Assembly (NCBI RefSeq): GCF_024323335.1
Contig: NC_066580.1
Span: 83,933,391-83,997,390, forward strand
DNA length: 64,000 nt
DNA from: Lathyrus oleraceus
Lineage: Eukaryota > Streptophyta > Magnoliopsida > Fabales > Fabaceae
Direction of reading: 5' to 3'
The notes under the pieces were generated by a model, which did not search any database, was not told where the DNA came from, and was given only the letters and a program-made list of their open reading frames with translations. This document shows, piece after piece, positions 46,083-57,931 of the stretch. A program made the position numbers and the translations under genes. The first letter of the stretch is position 1. Each line of letters opens with the position of its first letter.

Positions 46083-46507
46083 ACAATCGGGGGAAATAAG
46101 GGAAAGGAAATTAGTTTTTACCTTAGTTTATACTGCGCAACGAAAGAATCGCACTATTTGACTAAATCAGGTCCCCGGTAACGACGCCAAAAACATGATA
46201 CGTCTCGTGACTATATATAGAATATAGTCTATAGGGTACTTGACTGCAAGTGCACAGTCCAGTCATTTTAGTTTTAAAAGATATCGAACCCACAAGGACC
46301 GATGGTCAAACTAATGCTACCGACGTTACTATGTTTAGCTAAGGGGATAATTTTTAGAAGTTTGGTTGAAGAAAATTAAATCTAAGGGAAGTTGAGTTTT
46401 AAGAAAATATTAATAAGAGGGTATCAGTATGCAACACATTAATCATCAGGGATTCGATAAGTCATCGGTGTATAATTTAAGTACCAAATATCTTTAGAAA
46501 TAAAATA

Positions 46508-47516
46508 TCTGACAAACTGGTGCAGTGTGTCCAGGGGTTCCACATAACTCACAGTTTGGAGTCACGACAGCCACGGTGGTTGCGGGTGGTATGTTCAAGT
46601 TGTCTAACTTTTGAACAAGGGCATCTACCTTAGCATGGACATGGTCAAGGCTACTGATTTTGTACATTCCACTTTTTGTTTGGGACTTTTCTACTGGAGT
46701 TCTTTCACCTCCCCATTGGCAATGGTTTTGGGCCATGTTTTCAATGAGTTGATAGGCTTCGTTGTATGGCTTGTCCATAAGTGCACCGCCTGCGGCAGCG
46801 TCTACTGTCAGTCTTGTGTTATACAAAAGCCTATTGTAAAATGTGTGAATGATCACCCAGTCTTCGAGACCGTGATATGGACATGTCCTCATCATGTCTT
46901 TGTTTCTTTCCCATGCGTCGTAGAGAGATTCTACATCTTTTTGTCGAAATCCGTTGATTTGAGCTCTCAGCATAGCAGTTTTGCTTGGCGGAAAATATTG
47001 GGATAAGAAAATGTTCTTCAGTTCTTCTCATGTTGTAACTGAGTTGGATGGAAAGGATTTCAACCAAGCCCAAGCTCTGTCTCTTAGTGAGAAAGGAAAG
47101 AGGCGTAGTCTTATCACATCTTGAGATACACCATTCGCCTTCACATTGTTTGCGTACTGCACAAACTTAGTCAAATGTTCATTAGGGTCGTTCGTAGGAT
47201 TTCCAACAAATTGATGTTGTTGGATGGCTGATAATAATGAGGGTTTCAGCTCGAAATCGTTTCGATTGATAGCAGGCGCAACAATGTTGTTGTGAGGTTC
47301 TTGTTGGGACGGGGTAGCATGGAACTTATGAGGACGACTCAGTGGTCCTACTGCAGCCATGATTGGTATTTCAACTGGTTCAACAGTAGGAAAGAAGATA
47401 TCGGGAATATTGTACCTTTGTTGGTACTCTAATGTTCGGTGTCTTAAATATAAGAAACATTCTAATTCAGCGATTGGCAGTGCTAAGTTATCGCCTTGTT
47501 AGCGAGTACTTGGCAT
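46508..47516 (-). pseudogene. gag copy in array unit U4
   Basis: Subtype A. Shared TGA at 47028-47030 plus a private TAA near 47501, six codons from the start. Confidence 0.83.
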
Positions 47517-47941
47517 ACAATCGGGGGAAATAAGGGAAAGGAAATTAGTTTTTACCTTAGTTTATACTGCGCAACGAAAGAATCGCACTATTTGACTAAA
47601 TCAGGTCCCCGGTAACGACGCCAAAAACATGATACGTCTCGTGACTATATATAGAATATAGTCTATCGGGTACTTGACTGCAAGTGCACAGTCCAGTCAT
47701 TTTAGTTTTAAAAGATATCGAACCCACAAGGACCGATGGTCAAACTAATGCTACCGACGTTACTATGTTTAGCTAAGGGGATAATTTTTAGAAGTTTGGT
47801 TGAAGAAAATTAAATCTAAGGGAAGTTGAGTTTTAAGAAAATATTAATAAGAGGGTATCAGTATGCAACACATTAATCATCAGGGATTCGATAAGTCATC
47901 GGTGTATAATTTAAGTTCCAAATATCTTTAGAAATAAAATA

Positions 47942-48950
47942 TCTGACAAACTGGTGCAGTGTGTCCAGGGGTTCCACATAACTCACAGTTTGGAGTCACG
48001 ACAGCCACGGTGGTTGCGGGTGGTATGGTCAAGTTGTCTAACTTTTGAACAAGGGCATCTACCTTAGCATGGACATGGTCAAGGCTAACGATTTTGTACA
48101 TTCCACTTTTTGTTTGGGACTTTTCTACTGGAGTTCTTTCACCTCCCCATTGGCAATGGTTTTGGGCCATGTTTTCAATGAGTTGATAGGATTCGTTGTA
48201 TGGCTTGTCCATAAGTGCACCGCCTGCGGCAGCGTCTACTGTCAGTCTTGTGTTATACAAAAGCCTATTGTAAATTGTGTGAATGATCACCCAGTCTTCG
48301 AGACCGTGATATGGACATGTCCTCATCATGTCTTTGTTTCTTTCCCATGCGTCGTAGAGAGATTCTACATCTTTTTGTCGAAATCCGTTGATTTGAGCTC
48401 TCAGCATAGCAGTTTTGCTTGGCGGAAAATATTGGGATAAGAAAATGTTCTTCAGTTCTTCTCATGTTGTAACTGAGTTGGATGGAAAGGATTGCAACCA
48501 AGCCCAAGCTCTGTCTCTTAGTGAGAAAGGAAAGAGGCGTAGTCTTATCACATCTTGATATACATCATTCGCTTTCACATTGTCTGCGTACTGCACATAC
48601 TTGGTCAAATGTTCATTAGGGTCGTTCGTAGGATTTCCAACAAATTGATGTTGTTGGATGGCTGATAATAATGAGGGTTTCAGCTCGAAATCGTTTCGAT
48701 TGATAGCAGGCGCAACAATGCTGTTGTGAGGTTCTTGTTGGGACGGGGTAGCATAGAACTTATGAGGACGATTCAGTGGTCCTACTTCAGCCATGGTTGG
48801 TTTTTCAACCGGTTCAACAGTAGGAAAGAAGATATCGGGAATATTGTACCTTTGTTGGTACTCTAGTGTTCGGTGTCTTAAATATAAGAAACATTATAAT
48901 TCAGCGATTGGCGGTGCTAAGTTATCGCCTTGTGAGCGAGTACTTGGCAT
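47942..48950 (-). pseudogene. gag copy in array unit U5
   Basis: Subtype B (primer site with GGCAAC; VEKPTM and LNRPHKFYA). Shared TGA at 48462-48464 and a second stop, TAA near 48896, that is common to U5-U8. Confidence 0.83.
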
Positions 48951-49375
48951 ACAATCGTGGGAAATAAGGGAAAGGAAATTAGTTTTTACCTTAGTTTATA
49001 CTCCGCAACGAAAGAATCGCACCATTTGACTAAATCAGGTCCCCGGCAACGACGCCAAAAACTTGATACGTCTCGTGACTATATATAGAATATAGTCTAT
49101 CGGGTACTTGACTCCAAGTGCACAGTCCAGTCGTTTTAGTTTTAAAAGATATCGAACCCACGAGGACCGATGGTCAAACTAATGCTACCGACGTTACTAT
49201 GTTTAGCTAAGGGGATAATTTTTAGAAGTTTGGTTGAAGAAAATTAAATCTAAGGGAAGTTGAGTTTTAAGAAAATATTAATAGGAGGGTATCAGTATGC
49301 AACACATTAATCATCAGGGATTCGATAAGTCATCGGTGTATAATTTAAGTACCAAATATCTTTAGAAATAAAATA

Positions 49376-50384
49376 TCTGACAAACTGGTGCAGTGTGTCC
49401 AGGGGTTCCACATAACTCACAGTTTGGAGTCACGACAGCCACGGTGGTTGCGGGTGGTATGGTCAAGTTGTCTAACTTTTGAACAAGGGCATCTACCTTA
49501 GCATGGACATGGTCATGGCTACTAATTTTGTACATTCCACTTTTTGTTTGGGACTTTTCTACTGGAGTTCTTTCACCTCCCCATTGGCAATGGTTTTGGG
49601 CCATGTTTTCAATGAGTTGATAGGCTTCGTTGTATGGCTTGTCCATAAGTGCACCGCCTGCGGCAGCGTTTACTGTCAGTCTTGTGTTATACAAAAGCCT
49701 ATTGTAAATTGTGTGAATGATCACCCAGTCTTCGAGACCGTGATATGGACATGTCCTCATCATGTCTTTGTTTCTTTCCCATGCGTCGTAGAGAGATTCT
49801 ACATCTTTTTGTCGAAATCCGTTGATTTGAGCTCTCAGCATAGCAGTTTTGCTTGGCGGAAAATATTGGGATAAGAAAATGTTCTTCAGTTCTTCTCATG
49901 TTGTAACTGAGTTGGATGGAAAGGATTGCAACCAAGCCCAAGCTTTGTCTCTTAGTGAGAAAGGAAAGAGGCGTAGTCTTATCACATCTTGATATACACC
50001 ATTCGCTTTCACATTGTCTGCGTACTGCACAAACTTGGTCAAATGTTCATTAGGGTCGTTCGTAGGATTTCCAACAAATTGATGTTGTTGGATGGCTGAT
50101 AATAATGAGGGTTTCAGCTCGAAATCGTTTCGATTGATAGCAGGCGCAACAATGCTGTTGTGAGGTTCTTGTTGGGACGGGGTAGCATAGAACTTATGAG
50201 GACGATTCAGTGGTCCTACTGCAGCCATGGTTGGTTTTTCAACCGGTTCAACAGTAGGAAAGAAGATATCGGGAATATTGTACCTTTGTTGGTACTCTAG
50301 TGTTCGGTGTCTTAAATATAAGAAACATTATAATTCAGCGATTGGCGGTGCTAAGTTATCGCCTTGTGAGCGAGTACTTGGCAT
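49376..50384 (-). pseudogene. gag copy in array unit U6
   Basis: Subtype B, with the TAA common to U5-U8 (near 50330) and the shared TGA at 49896-49898. It carries the unit variant SSHDHVHA, shared with U7 and U8. Confidence 0.83.
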
Positions 50385-50809
50385 ACAATCGTGGGAAATA
50401 AGGGAAAGGAAATTAGTTTTTACCTTAGTTTATACTGCGCAACGAAAGAATCGCACTATTTGACTAAATCAGGTCCCCGGCAACGACGCCAAAAACTTGA
50501 TACGTCTCGTGACTATATATAGAATATAGTCTATCGGGTACTTGACTCCAAGTGCACAGTCCAGTCGTTTTAGTTTTAAAAGATATCGAACCCACGAGGA
50601 CCGATGGTCAAACTAATGCTACCGACGTTACTATGTTTAGCTAAGGGGATAATTTTTAGAAGTTTGGTTGAAGAAAATTAAATCTAAGGGAAGTTGAGTT
50701 TTAAGAAAATATTAATAGGAGGGTATCAGTATGCAACACATTAATCATCAGGGATTCGATAAGTCATCGGTGTATAATTTAAGTACCAAATATCTTTAGA
50801 AATAAAATA

Positions 50810-51818
50810 TCTGACAAACTGGTGCAGTGTGTCCAGGGGTTCCACATAACTCACAGTTTGGAGTCACGACAGCCACGGTGGTTGCGGGTGGTATGGTCAA
50901 GTTGTCTAACTTTTGAACAAGGGCATCTACCTTAGCATGGACATGGTCATGGCTACTAATTTTGTACATTCCACTTTTTGTTTGGGACTTTTCTACTGGA
51001 GTTCTTTCACCTCCCCATTGGCAATGGTTTTGGGCCATGTTTTCAATGAGTTGATAGGCTTCGTTGTATGGCTTGTCCATAAGTGCACCGCCTGCGGCAG
51101 CGTCTACTGTCAGTCTTGTGTTATACAAAAGCCTATTGTAAAATGTGTGAATGATCACCCAGTCTTCGAGACCGTGATATGGACATGTCCTCATCATGTC
51201 TTTGTTTCTTTCCCATGCGTTGTAGAGAGATTCTACATCTTTTTGTCGAAATCCATTGATTTGAGCTCTCAGCATAGCAGTTTTGCTTGGCGAAAATTAT
51301 TGGGATAAGAAAATGTTCTTCAGTTCTTCTCATGTTGTAACTGAGTTGGATGGCAAGGATTGCAACCAAGCCCAAGCTTTGTCTCTTAGTGAGAAAGGAA
51401 AGAGGCGTAGTCTTATCACATCTTGATATACACCATTCGCCTTCACATTGTCTGCGTACTGCACAAACTTGGTCAAATGTTCATTAGGGTCGTTCGTAGG
51501 ATTTCCAACAAATTGATGTTGTTGGATGGCTGATAATAATGAGGGTTTCATCTCGAAATCGTTTCGATTGATAGCAGGCGCAACAATGCTGTTGTGAGGT
51601 TCTTGTTGGGACGGGGTAGCATAGAACTTATGAGGACGATTCAGTGGTCCTACTGCAGCCATGGTTGGTTTTTCAACCGGTTCAACAGTAGGAAAGAAGA
51701 TATCGGGAATATTGTACCTTTGTTGGTACTCTAGTGTTCGGTGTCTTAAATATAAGAAACATTATAATTCAGCGATTGGCGGTGCTAAGTTATCGCCTTG
51801 TGAGCGAGTACTTGGCAT
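50810..51818 (-). pseudogene. gag copy in array unit U7
   Basis: Subtype B with both shared stops (TGA 51330-51332; TAA near 51764). Private variants (IPIIFAKQN, SSNQWIS, NDFEMKPS) are shared only with U8. Confidence 0.83.
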
Positions 51819-52243
51819 ACAATCGTGGGAAATAAGGGAAAGGAAATTAGTTTTTACCTTAGTTTATACTGCGCAACGAAAGAATCGCACTATTTGACTA
51901 AATCAGGTCCCCGGCAACGACGCCAAAAACTTGATACGTCTCGTGACTATATATAGAATATAGTCTATCGGGTACTTGACTCCAAGTGCACAGTCCAGTC
52001 GTTTTAGTTTTAAAAGATATCGAACCCACGAGGACCGATGGTCAAACTAATGCTACCGACGTTACTATGTTTAGCTAAGGGGATAATTTTTAGAAGTTTG
52101 GTTGAAGAAAATTAAATCTAAGGGAAGTTGAGTTTTAAGAAAATATTAATAGGAGGGTATCAGTATGCAACACATTAATCATCAGGGATTCGATAAGTCA
52201 TCGGTGTATAATTTAAGTACCAAATATCTTTAGAAATAAAATA

Positions 52244-53252
52244 TCTGACAAACTGGTGCAGTGTGTCCAGGGGTTCCACATAACTCACAGTTTGGAGTCA
52301 CGACAGCCACGGTGGTTGCGGGTGGTATGGTCAAGTTGTCTAACTTTTGAACAAGGGCATCTACCTTAGCATGGACATGGTCATGGCTACTAATTTTGTA
52401 CATTCCACTTTTTGTTTGGGACTTTTCTACTGGAGTTCTTTCACCTCCCCATTGGCAATGGTTTTGGGCCATGTTTTCAATGAGTTGATAGGCTTCGTTG
52501 TATGGCTTGTCCATAAGTGCACCGCCTGCGGCAGCGTCTACTGTCAGTCTTGTGTTATACAAAAGCCTATTGTAAAATGTGTGAATGATCACCCAGTCTT
52601 CGAGACCGTGATATGGACATGTCCTCATCATGTCTTTGTTTCTTTCCCATGCGTTGTAGAGAGATTCTACATCTTTTTGTCGAAATCCATTGATTTGAGC
52701 TCTCAGCATAGCAGTTTTGCTTGGCGAAAATTATTGGGATAAGAAAATGTTCTTCAGTTCTTCTCATGTTGTAACTGAGTTGGATGGCAAGGATTGCAAC
52801 CAAGCCCAAGCTTTGTCTCTTAGTGAGAAAGGAAAGAGGCGTAGTCTTATCACATCTTGATATACACCATTCGCCTTCACATTGTCTGCGTACTGCACAA
52901 ACTTGGTCAAATGTTCATTAGGGTCGTTCGTAGGATTTCCAACAAATTGATGTTGTTGGATGGCTGATAATAATGAGGGTTTCATCTCGAAATCGTTTCG
53001 ATTGATAGCAGGCGCAACAATGCTGTTGTGAGGTTCTTGTTGGGACGGGGTAGCATAGAACTTATGAGGACGATTCAGTGGTCCTACTGCAGCCATGGTT
53101 GGTTTTTCAACCGGTTCAACAGTAGGAAAGAAGATATCGGGAATATTGTACCTTTGTTGGTACTCTAGTGTTCGGTGTCTTAAATATAAGAAACATTATA
53201 ATTCAGCGATTGGCGGTGCTAAGTTATCGCCTTGTGAGCGAGTACTTGGCAT
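52244..53252 (-). pseudogene. gag copy in array unit U8
   Basis: Subtype B; identical to U7 in all the coding variants checked. It is the first gag after the full 5' LTR, so it would be read first in a transcript. Stops: TGA 52764-52766 and TAA near 53198. Confidence 0.85.
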
Positions 53253-53341
53253 ACAATCGTGGGAAATAAGGGAAAGGAAATTAGTTTTTACCTTAGTTTA
53301 TACTGCGCAACGAAAGAATCGCACTATTTGACTAAATCAGG

Positions 53342-53359
53342 TCCCCGGCAACGACGCCA
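53342..53359 (-). promoter_or_regulatory. Athila-like primer binding site (tRNA-Asp type)
   Basis: The minus strand reads TGGCGTCGTTGCCGGGGA, six bases inside the LTR end at 53366. tRNA-Asp priming is known for Athila-like elements. Eight further copies lie in the array (for example 41870-41887 in U0); U5-U8 keep this sequence, U1-U4 carry one change and U0 another. Confidence 0.85.
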
Positions 53360-55026
53360 AAAACTTGATACGTCTCGTGACTATATATAGAATATAGTCT
53401 ATCGGGTACTTGACTCCAAGTGCACAGTCCAGTCGTTTTAGTTTTAAAAGATATCGAACCCACAAGGACCGATGGTCAAACTAATGCTACCGATGTTACT
53501 ATGTTTAGCTAAGGGGATAATTTTTAGAAGTTTGGTTGAAGAAAATTAAATCTAAGGGAAGTTGAGTTTTAAGAAAATATTAATAGGAGGGTATTAGTAT
53601 GCAACACATTAATCATCAGGGATTCGATAAGTCATCGGTGTATAATTTAAGTACCAAATATCTTTAGAAAAAAAATACTTATTTAAAAGGCTTTATCTCA
53701 CACTCTCGTGATTGTTGATCCGGACTATACCTTTAAGTCAGAATGTACGCTCTCGCAGTCCCATTTGAAATTAAAAATACTTTTTGAAAATAAATAAGTT
53801 CTAATTGCTTTTAAAGTGCTCTCGCTGATTTAAAATCAATGCCTAGTTTTTAATATCCAGTTCGACCCTCACGCTCTCCCGATTGTTGGTTCTCACCTTG
53901 GTTAATTTCCCACTCTCGTGGCAAAAATCGTATTAAATAGCTTCTCACTTTTGTGACAAAGTTAAATAAATTTAAATTAAAAACCACATCCAAAAAGATT
54001 GTTTGAGGAAAGAAGTTTTACACCGATTATTATTAAATCCCGTCTAATTAAATTGTTACATACCGATACCGGTAGTTTAGCAAGACATGTTAAACAACGC
54101 AAACACAAATGAACATAAACAGATCAACAATAAAACAAACATGATTACAATAATAATAAAGCAATAACAATTGAATAAAAACCTGGAAATTGGATTAATA
54201 GAATACGTCGAATCTCGAAGTACTTGAGCAGTCCTCCACAGGTCGGTAGGATTCTGCCTCTTCGAAATAATAGCTTAAACTAAATTAAATAAATCGTAGT
54301 AGTTCCCCAGTGTAGGAAACTACTACTTTGGCTAAATGAAAGGCGGAAAGGAAAAGGGGAAAATCAAAGCTCTGAATGGTAGAAGAAAATTAATGTTGCT
54401 GAAGAGAAGTAAAATACAAAGTAGAATTACTATGAAAAAATGAAGAGAGAAAAAGGTCTTCAAGGCTGGCTTCCAAAAGAAAAACTAAGTGTCCCCGTAG
54501 GTTTCCAACTTCCGTCTTTTTATATCCCTCATTAGGTCTTGGCGGTTGAGAGAAACAAGGATGACTCGGTTGAGTGAGGAAATCATGGGCAAGTGGTTGA
54601 ACCCCGAGAATTTAGGCATGTTGGATAACTTTTGTTTGACTGTATCAAGGTGCTGATTGTGGCCGTGTGACGTTCGTGATGGGCCTATGACGATCGTCAC
54701 AGGCTGGTCGTTACATGCTTTGTGACGGTCGTCACATCCACAAAGTTTGTATTCTCTGCTGCTTTTTTTGCTGCTTTCTCTTCTGTTTCTTCTTCTTTTC
54801 CTTCCTTTTATATACTTTGGTCATTTAAGCATGGGGTTAAAATACCTTCAAAAATAAGTCGAACACTTGCAGAATAATCGAAATATAAATGAAAGTGTAA
54901 CGATTATTGAGTGTAAATCAAGGCAAATATACGATGTATTTTCGCGTTATTGTAACACCCCAAAATTTGCCCTCCTCATTCATGCATTCATTTAGCATTT
55001 CATCATGTCAATCAGAATTAGATCCA

Positions 55027-55208
55027 AAAAAAAAATAAAAATAAAAAATAAAAAACGAAAAAAAAAAGAAAAAAAAACGAAAAAGAAAAGAAAAAAAAAA
55101 CGAAAAAAAAAACGAAAAAATAAATAAATAAATAAATAAATAAATAAAATAAATAAATTTAATTAATTAATTAAATAAATAATTAAATAAATAAATAAAT
55201 AATAAAAA
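55027..55208 (+). repeat. A-rich low-complexity tract in the solo LTR
   Basis: About 180 bp of A-runs broken by CG, then AAATA repeats. It lies upstream of the TATA box and is the least complex stretch in the window. Confidence 0.9.
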
Positions 55209-55260
55209 AATCTTGGACTTGGACCTTTCTCAAAAGCCCACTAAGCTACCAATATTAGCC

Positions 55261-55268
55261 TATAAATA
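55261..55268 (+). promoter_or_regulatory. Probable TATA box of the Tat/Ogre-type LTR
   Basis: TATAAATA after ATATTAGCC, 310 bp into the LTR. A start about 30 bp downstream would fall near 55295. Confidence 0.6.
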
Positions 55269-56770
55269 CTAGAGTTTCATTGAAACAAAAGCCACACAAA
55301 AGAGGAGAAGAAGGAAGAGAAGCAAAATACTCTGAGGTTTCCTTGGAACAAAACCCTGAGGAAAAAGATAGTGAGAGAAGACCTAACGGAGTTCAGAGCA
55401 GCCTCCAAACCCCGAAGGGAACTCAGCTACACAGAATCGCCTCTGCCTCACATAAACCCTGAAGATTGTTTTGTAAACCTCACGGGTGCAACTCAATTTC
55501 AATCAAGCTCTCCAATCAGGTTTGCCTTTATTCCCATTACCTTTTGCTTTGAAGTTGAATACTCTGAATGTATGAGGTATGATGGATGAATTTCATTAGG
55601 TTTTTCGCCCATGGGTTTAATATGTATATGAATGTATAAACAATGCCTTGAATGTTTAACCGTTTAATTTTTGAGTGTATGCCACAGGGTTTGAGTTTTT
55701 CTGAAACCATACTGTTGATCATGAAAAAATGCTTATGGTGTTTCACTAACCCTTTTGTTGAATTTTTGTGAGGGCTCACATGACTTTTGCAGGGATAACT
55801 TGCATGGTTTCCCACTTTATTTGTGGGATAACCCCTGGAGGTTCATTCCGATTACCTGTACTGACTCACTTTTCTTTGATGGCATTAGCTTGGAAGGATC
55901 TCAGGGTTTCCCATTCCTCTAATTGCTGTTACTTCGGATCTTTATCCGCGTGGTACTTTTACATTTTCCCCGCATTTTACTGCTTTCCTAGCTGGAAGAC
56001 CTCGATAGGAGGCAACGTTTGAGCCCCTTGGTGGCATTTTACTTTGAGATACATGTTTTGTGTTTTGTATTCATATCCCTGCAGGTAGCGCGGTTCCTTC
56101 GTCAAGGACTGCCTTTTTGCCCTTGAGCATCCCAAACCCTAACCCTTTATTGATTTTTCTTCTCCATAACACACGTTTACTCCTTCTACTACAGGCGAGT
56201 AAGTCTCCAAAGGTCGAGCATCCGGTAGATTGCGTAGTAATGTCGTTCGTCCAAAACCCAATCCATAACCCCGTAGTTAGCCGAACTACGTTTTGCTCTG
56301 ATTCTCAGGCCAGATGAGATACGTAGGCATAAGACGCGATGTCTTAGCGAGCACACATCCCCCAACCCATAGGTCAGCCGAGCTACGAAGACTCTGATTC
56401 TCATATTCAGATGAGATATGTATGCAGTGGATGCGACATCCGCGCGAGTCATTTTCATTTAACCCTTTTTTTGGGTAAACAGCACAAGATAAACCCACAC
56501 CCTTTAGACGAAAACTACAAAAGTGGATCCCGTAGAGTACTACGGATGCGTAGGGGTGCTAATACCTTCCCTTCGCATAACCGACTCCCGAACCCAAGAT
56601 TTGGTTACGAGACCCCGTCTTGTCCTTTCCTTTTTTCAGGTTTACTTCGAGCGTTTCCTTTCCCTCCTTTGGGATGAATAACGCACGGTGGCGACTCTTC
56701 TGTCATTTTCTTTCGCCGGTTGTTTTTTTTTGCGCACTGTATTTTTCAGGTTGCGACAGTTATCAGAGAA

Positions 56771-57552
56771 TAAAAACTTTTTGGAAATTAGACACACGTA
56801 GAAACAAATAAATTCAACACTGAATTTTATACTGGTTCGCTTGAAATTCAAAACTACTCCAGTCCACCTGGCCAAGGTGATTTCGCCTTCAAAAAGGACT
56901 TAATCCACTAATATTGAAAGATTACACAAACAATCGTCTAAGAGAATAAAGTTCTCTTACCCCTCTCAAGTTTACAGGCTTGACAAGTCACTTGAGGAGA
57001 TTTTTTCAGCAAATAAATAGAATTACATTAATGCTTAGTGTTTCTAGGTAAGCAGAGATTATACAAGGTAAAAGAAAATATTTGTTCACACTTTAAAACA
57101 GCAGCTCGTGTGAGAGAATGAATAATGATAGGAGTGTTGTATATTTGTTTGTTTTCTGTGTCTTCTTAGAGAGGTGTTCCATCTTTTATATAGGAGTGAT
57201 GAGAAGACCGTTGATGGTTTGAAAGTCAGAATATTTGGCAATGATGGATGATTAATGTCATTAATCTCTGTGTTCTTTCCAAAACAATTTTGGGGCCCCA
57301 TAAACTTCTTCCTGAAATAGATTCTTTCCATAAGTAAATTCCTTCATAGCTAAGCGTTATGAATCAGAAGGTTAGAACATCAGAGTCTCTATTAAGTAAG
57401 AGTATCTTCAAATAGATGCTTTGTTACTGATTATCTTAAGAGCTTCTTTCACTTGATTTCATCAGAGCGCGAGGCTTCATATCCTAGAGGCGTTCTCCAA
57501 CTTCAGAGTGTCTGATATCTCTTGTTTAATTTCCGCTTATGTTGTTCTTACA
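56771..57552 (-). repeat. copia-2 5' LTR, larger part
   Basis: 782 bp; the last 50 bp are at 34962-35011 on the other side of the Athila-like element. A probable TATA box (minus CTATATAAAAG) is at 57183-57194. No coding content. Confidence 0.82.
57183..57194 (-). promoter_or_regulatory. Probable TATA box of copia-2
   Basis: The minus strand reads CCTATATAAAAG, about 360 bp into the LTR. Confidence 0.55.
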
Positions 57553-57931
57553 CTTTCTTCACCCAGTGAGCCTCAATCTCATACTTCTTCAGATGAAGAG
57601 CTTCAACTATAATATGAGATTTGGGAATCTCCTTCAATCCACTAAAGGGAAACTTGTCAGAAACAGGTATTCCCAGGAGATGGGCATATTCCTCCAACGT
57701 AGGCATAAGCTGATAATCGAGAAAAGTGAAGCAACGGTAGAGAGGGTCATAAAACTGAACCAACACACTCAAGAGTCCTTCCACTCCATCAATAGATAAT
57801 ACAGACAGAAGCTTCCTACGATGTTGCTTGAAGTCCAAGGGATCTAATACAAAAGATGATAACTTCCTTAACTCTTTTAGGTCGGGACATCTGAAACTAA
57901 ACTTCTTAGTGTTCCTTCGTCCATAATCCAT
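57553..57931 (-). pseudogene. Ogre-3 ORF1, first 126 codons
   Basis: ATG 57931 (MDYGRRNTKKFSFRCPD...). Open to 57553, where EAHWVKK meets the copia-2 LTR. It shares FYDPLYRCFTFLDYQLMPTL and EEYAHLLGIP with Ogre-1 ORF1 and, unlike that copy, has no stop in the shared part. Function unknown; resembles DUF7745/plant-mobile-domain-like proteins from memory. This copy supports the start chosen for Ogre-1 ORF1. Confidence 0.85.

Larger units (their letters stand above)
40771..53677 (-). repeat. Tandem array of nine 1434-bp units (LTR end + primer site + gag)
   Basis: Unit boundaries fall at the AATA junction. U0 40771-42205 (1435 bp), U1 42206-43639, U2 43640-45073, U3 45074-46507, U4 46508-47941, U5 47942-49375, U6 49376-50809, U7 50810-52243, U8 52244-53677, each of U1-U8 exactly 1434 bp. 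Each unit holds the last 312 bp of the LTR, the primer site and about 1.1 kb of leader and gag. U8 continues without a break into the full 5' LTR and U0 into the rest of the element, so the array lies inside one retrotransposon. Copies differ only by scattered substitutions. Confidence 0.96.
54951..56758 (+). mobile_element. Solo LTR of a Tat/Ogre-type element
   Basis: 1808 bp from TGTAACACCCCAAAATTTGC to GGTTGCGACA, with perfect TSD GTTAT (54946-54950, 56759-56763). It has Ogre/Tat-type U5 landmarks: two CTCTGATTCTC...GATACGTAGGCA-like blocks (56297-56330, 56392-56420) and TGGCGACTC at 56689-56697. No coding region; the small frames at 55280-56680 are not genes. Confidence 0.92.
35012..56765 (-). 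mobile_element. Athila-like element without pol, carrying a nine-copy internal array
   Basis: Both ends are bounded by related LTRs (3' LTR 35012-36607; 5' LTR 53366-54950 plus the two bases 56764-56765 beyond a nested solo LTR). TSD GAGAA is at 35007-35011 and 56766-56770. On the minus strand: 5' LTR, tRNA-Asp-type primer site, nine tandem [gag + LTR end] units, two diverged ATHILA-ORF copies, purine tract and 3' LTR. No protease, RT, RNase H or integrase is present, so it depends on helper elements. Gag matches the recalled Athila signature (DAIRLRLFPFSLRDRAWAWL). The length of 21.75 kb is due mostly to the array. Confidence 0.93.
53366..56765 (-). repeat. Athila-like 5' LTR, split by a solo LTR
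   Basis: 53366-54950 plus the last two bases CA at 56764-56765; together 1587 bp against 1596 bp for the 3' LTR. The probable TATA box is at 54518-54526 (minus GATATAAAAAG). Transcription from it would pass through the whole array. Confidence 0.9.
34692..57552 (-). mobile_element. copia-2: 5' end of a second Ty1/copia element
   Basis: The minus strand gives LTR (57552-56771 and 35011-34962, about 832 bp, split by the Athila-like element), iMet-type primer site and the first 62 codons of gag, after which the copia-1-family LTR interrupts. It inserted into ORF1 of Ogre-3 at 57552/57553. The LTR start TGTAAGAACAACATAAG and end TACCTTCA fit the TG...CA rule. The remainder is outside the window. 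Confidence 0.82.

Noticed and set aside
55027..55208. A-rich tract as a LINE or SINE tail
   Set aside because: It lies inside an LTR with its own TSD, upstream of a TATA box, and no short element body adjoins it.
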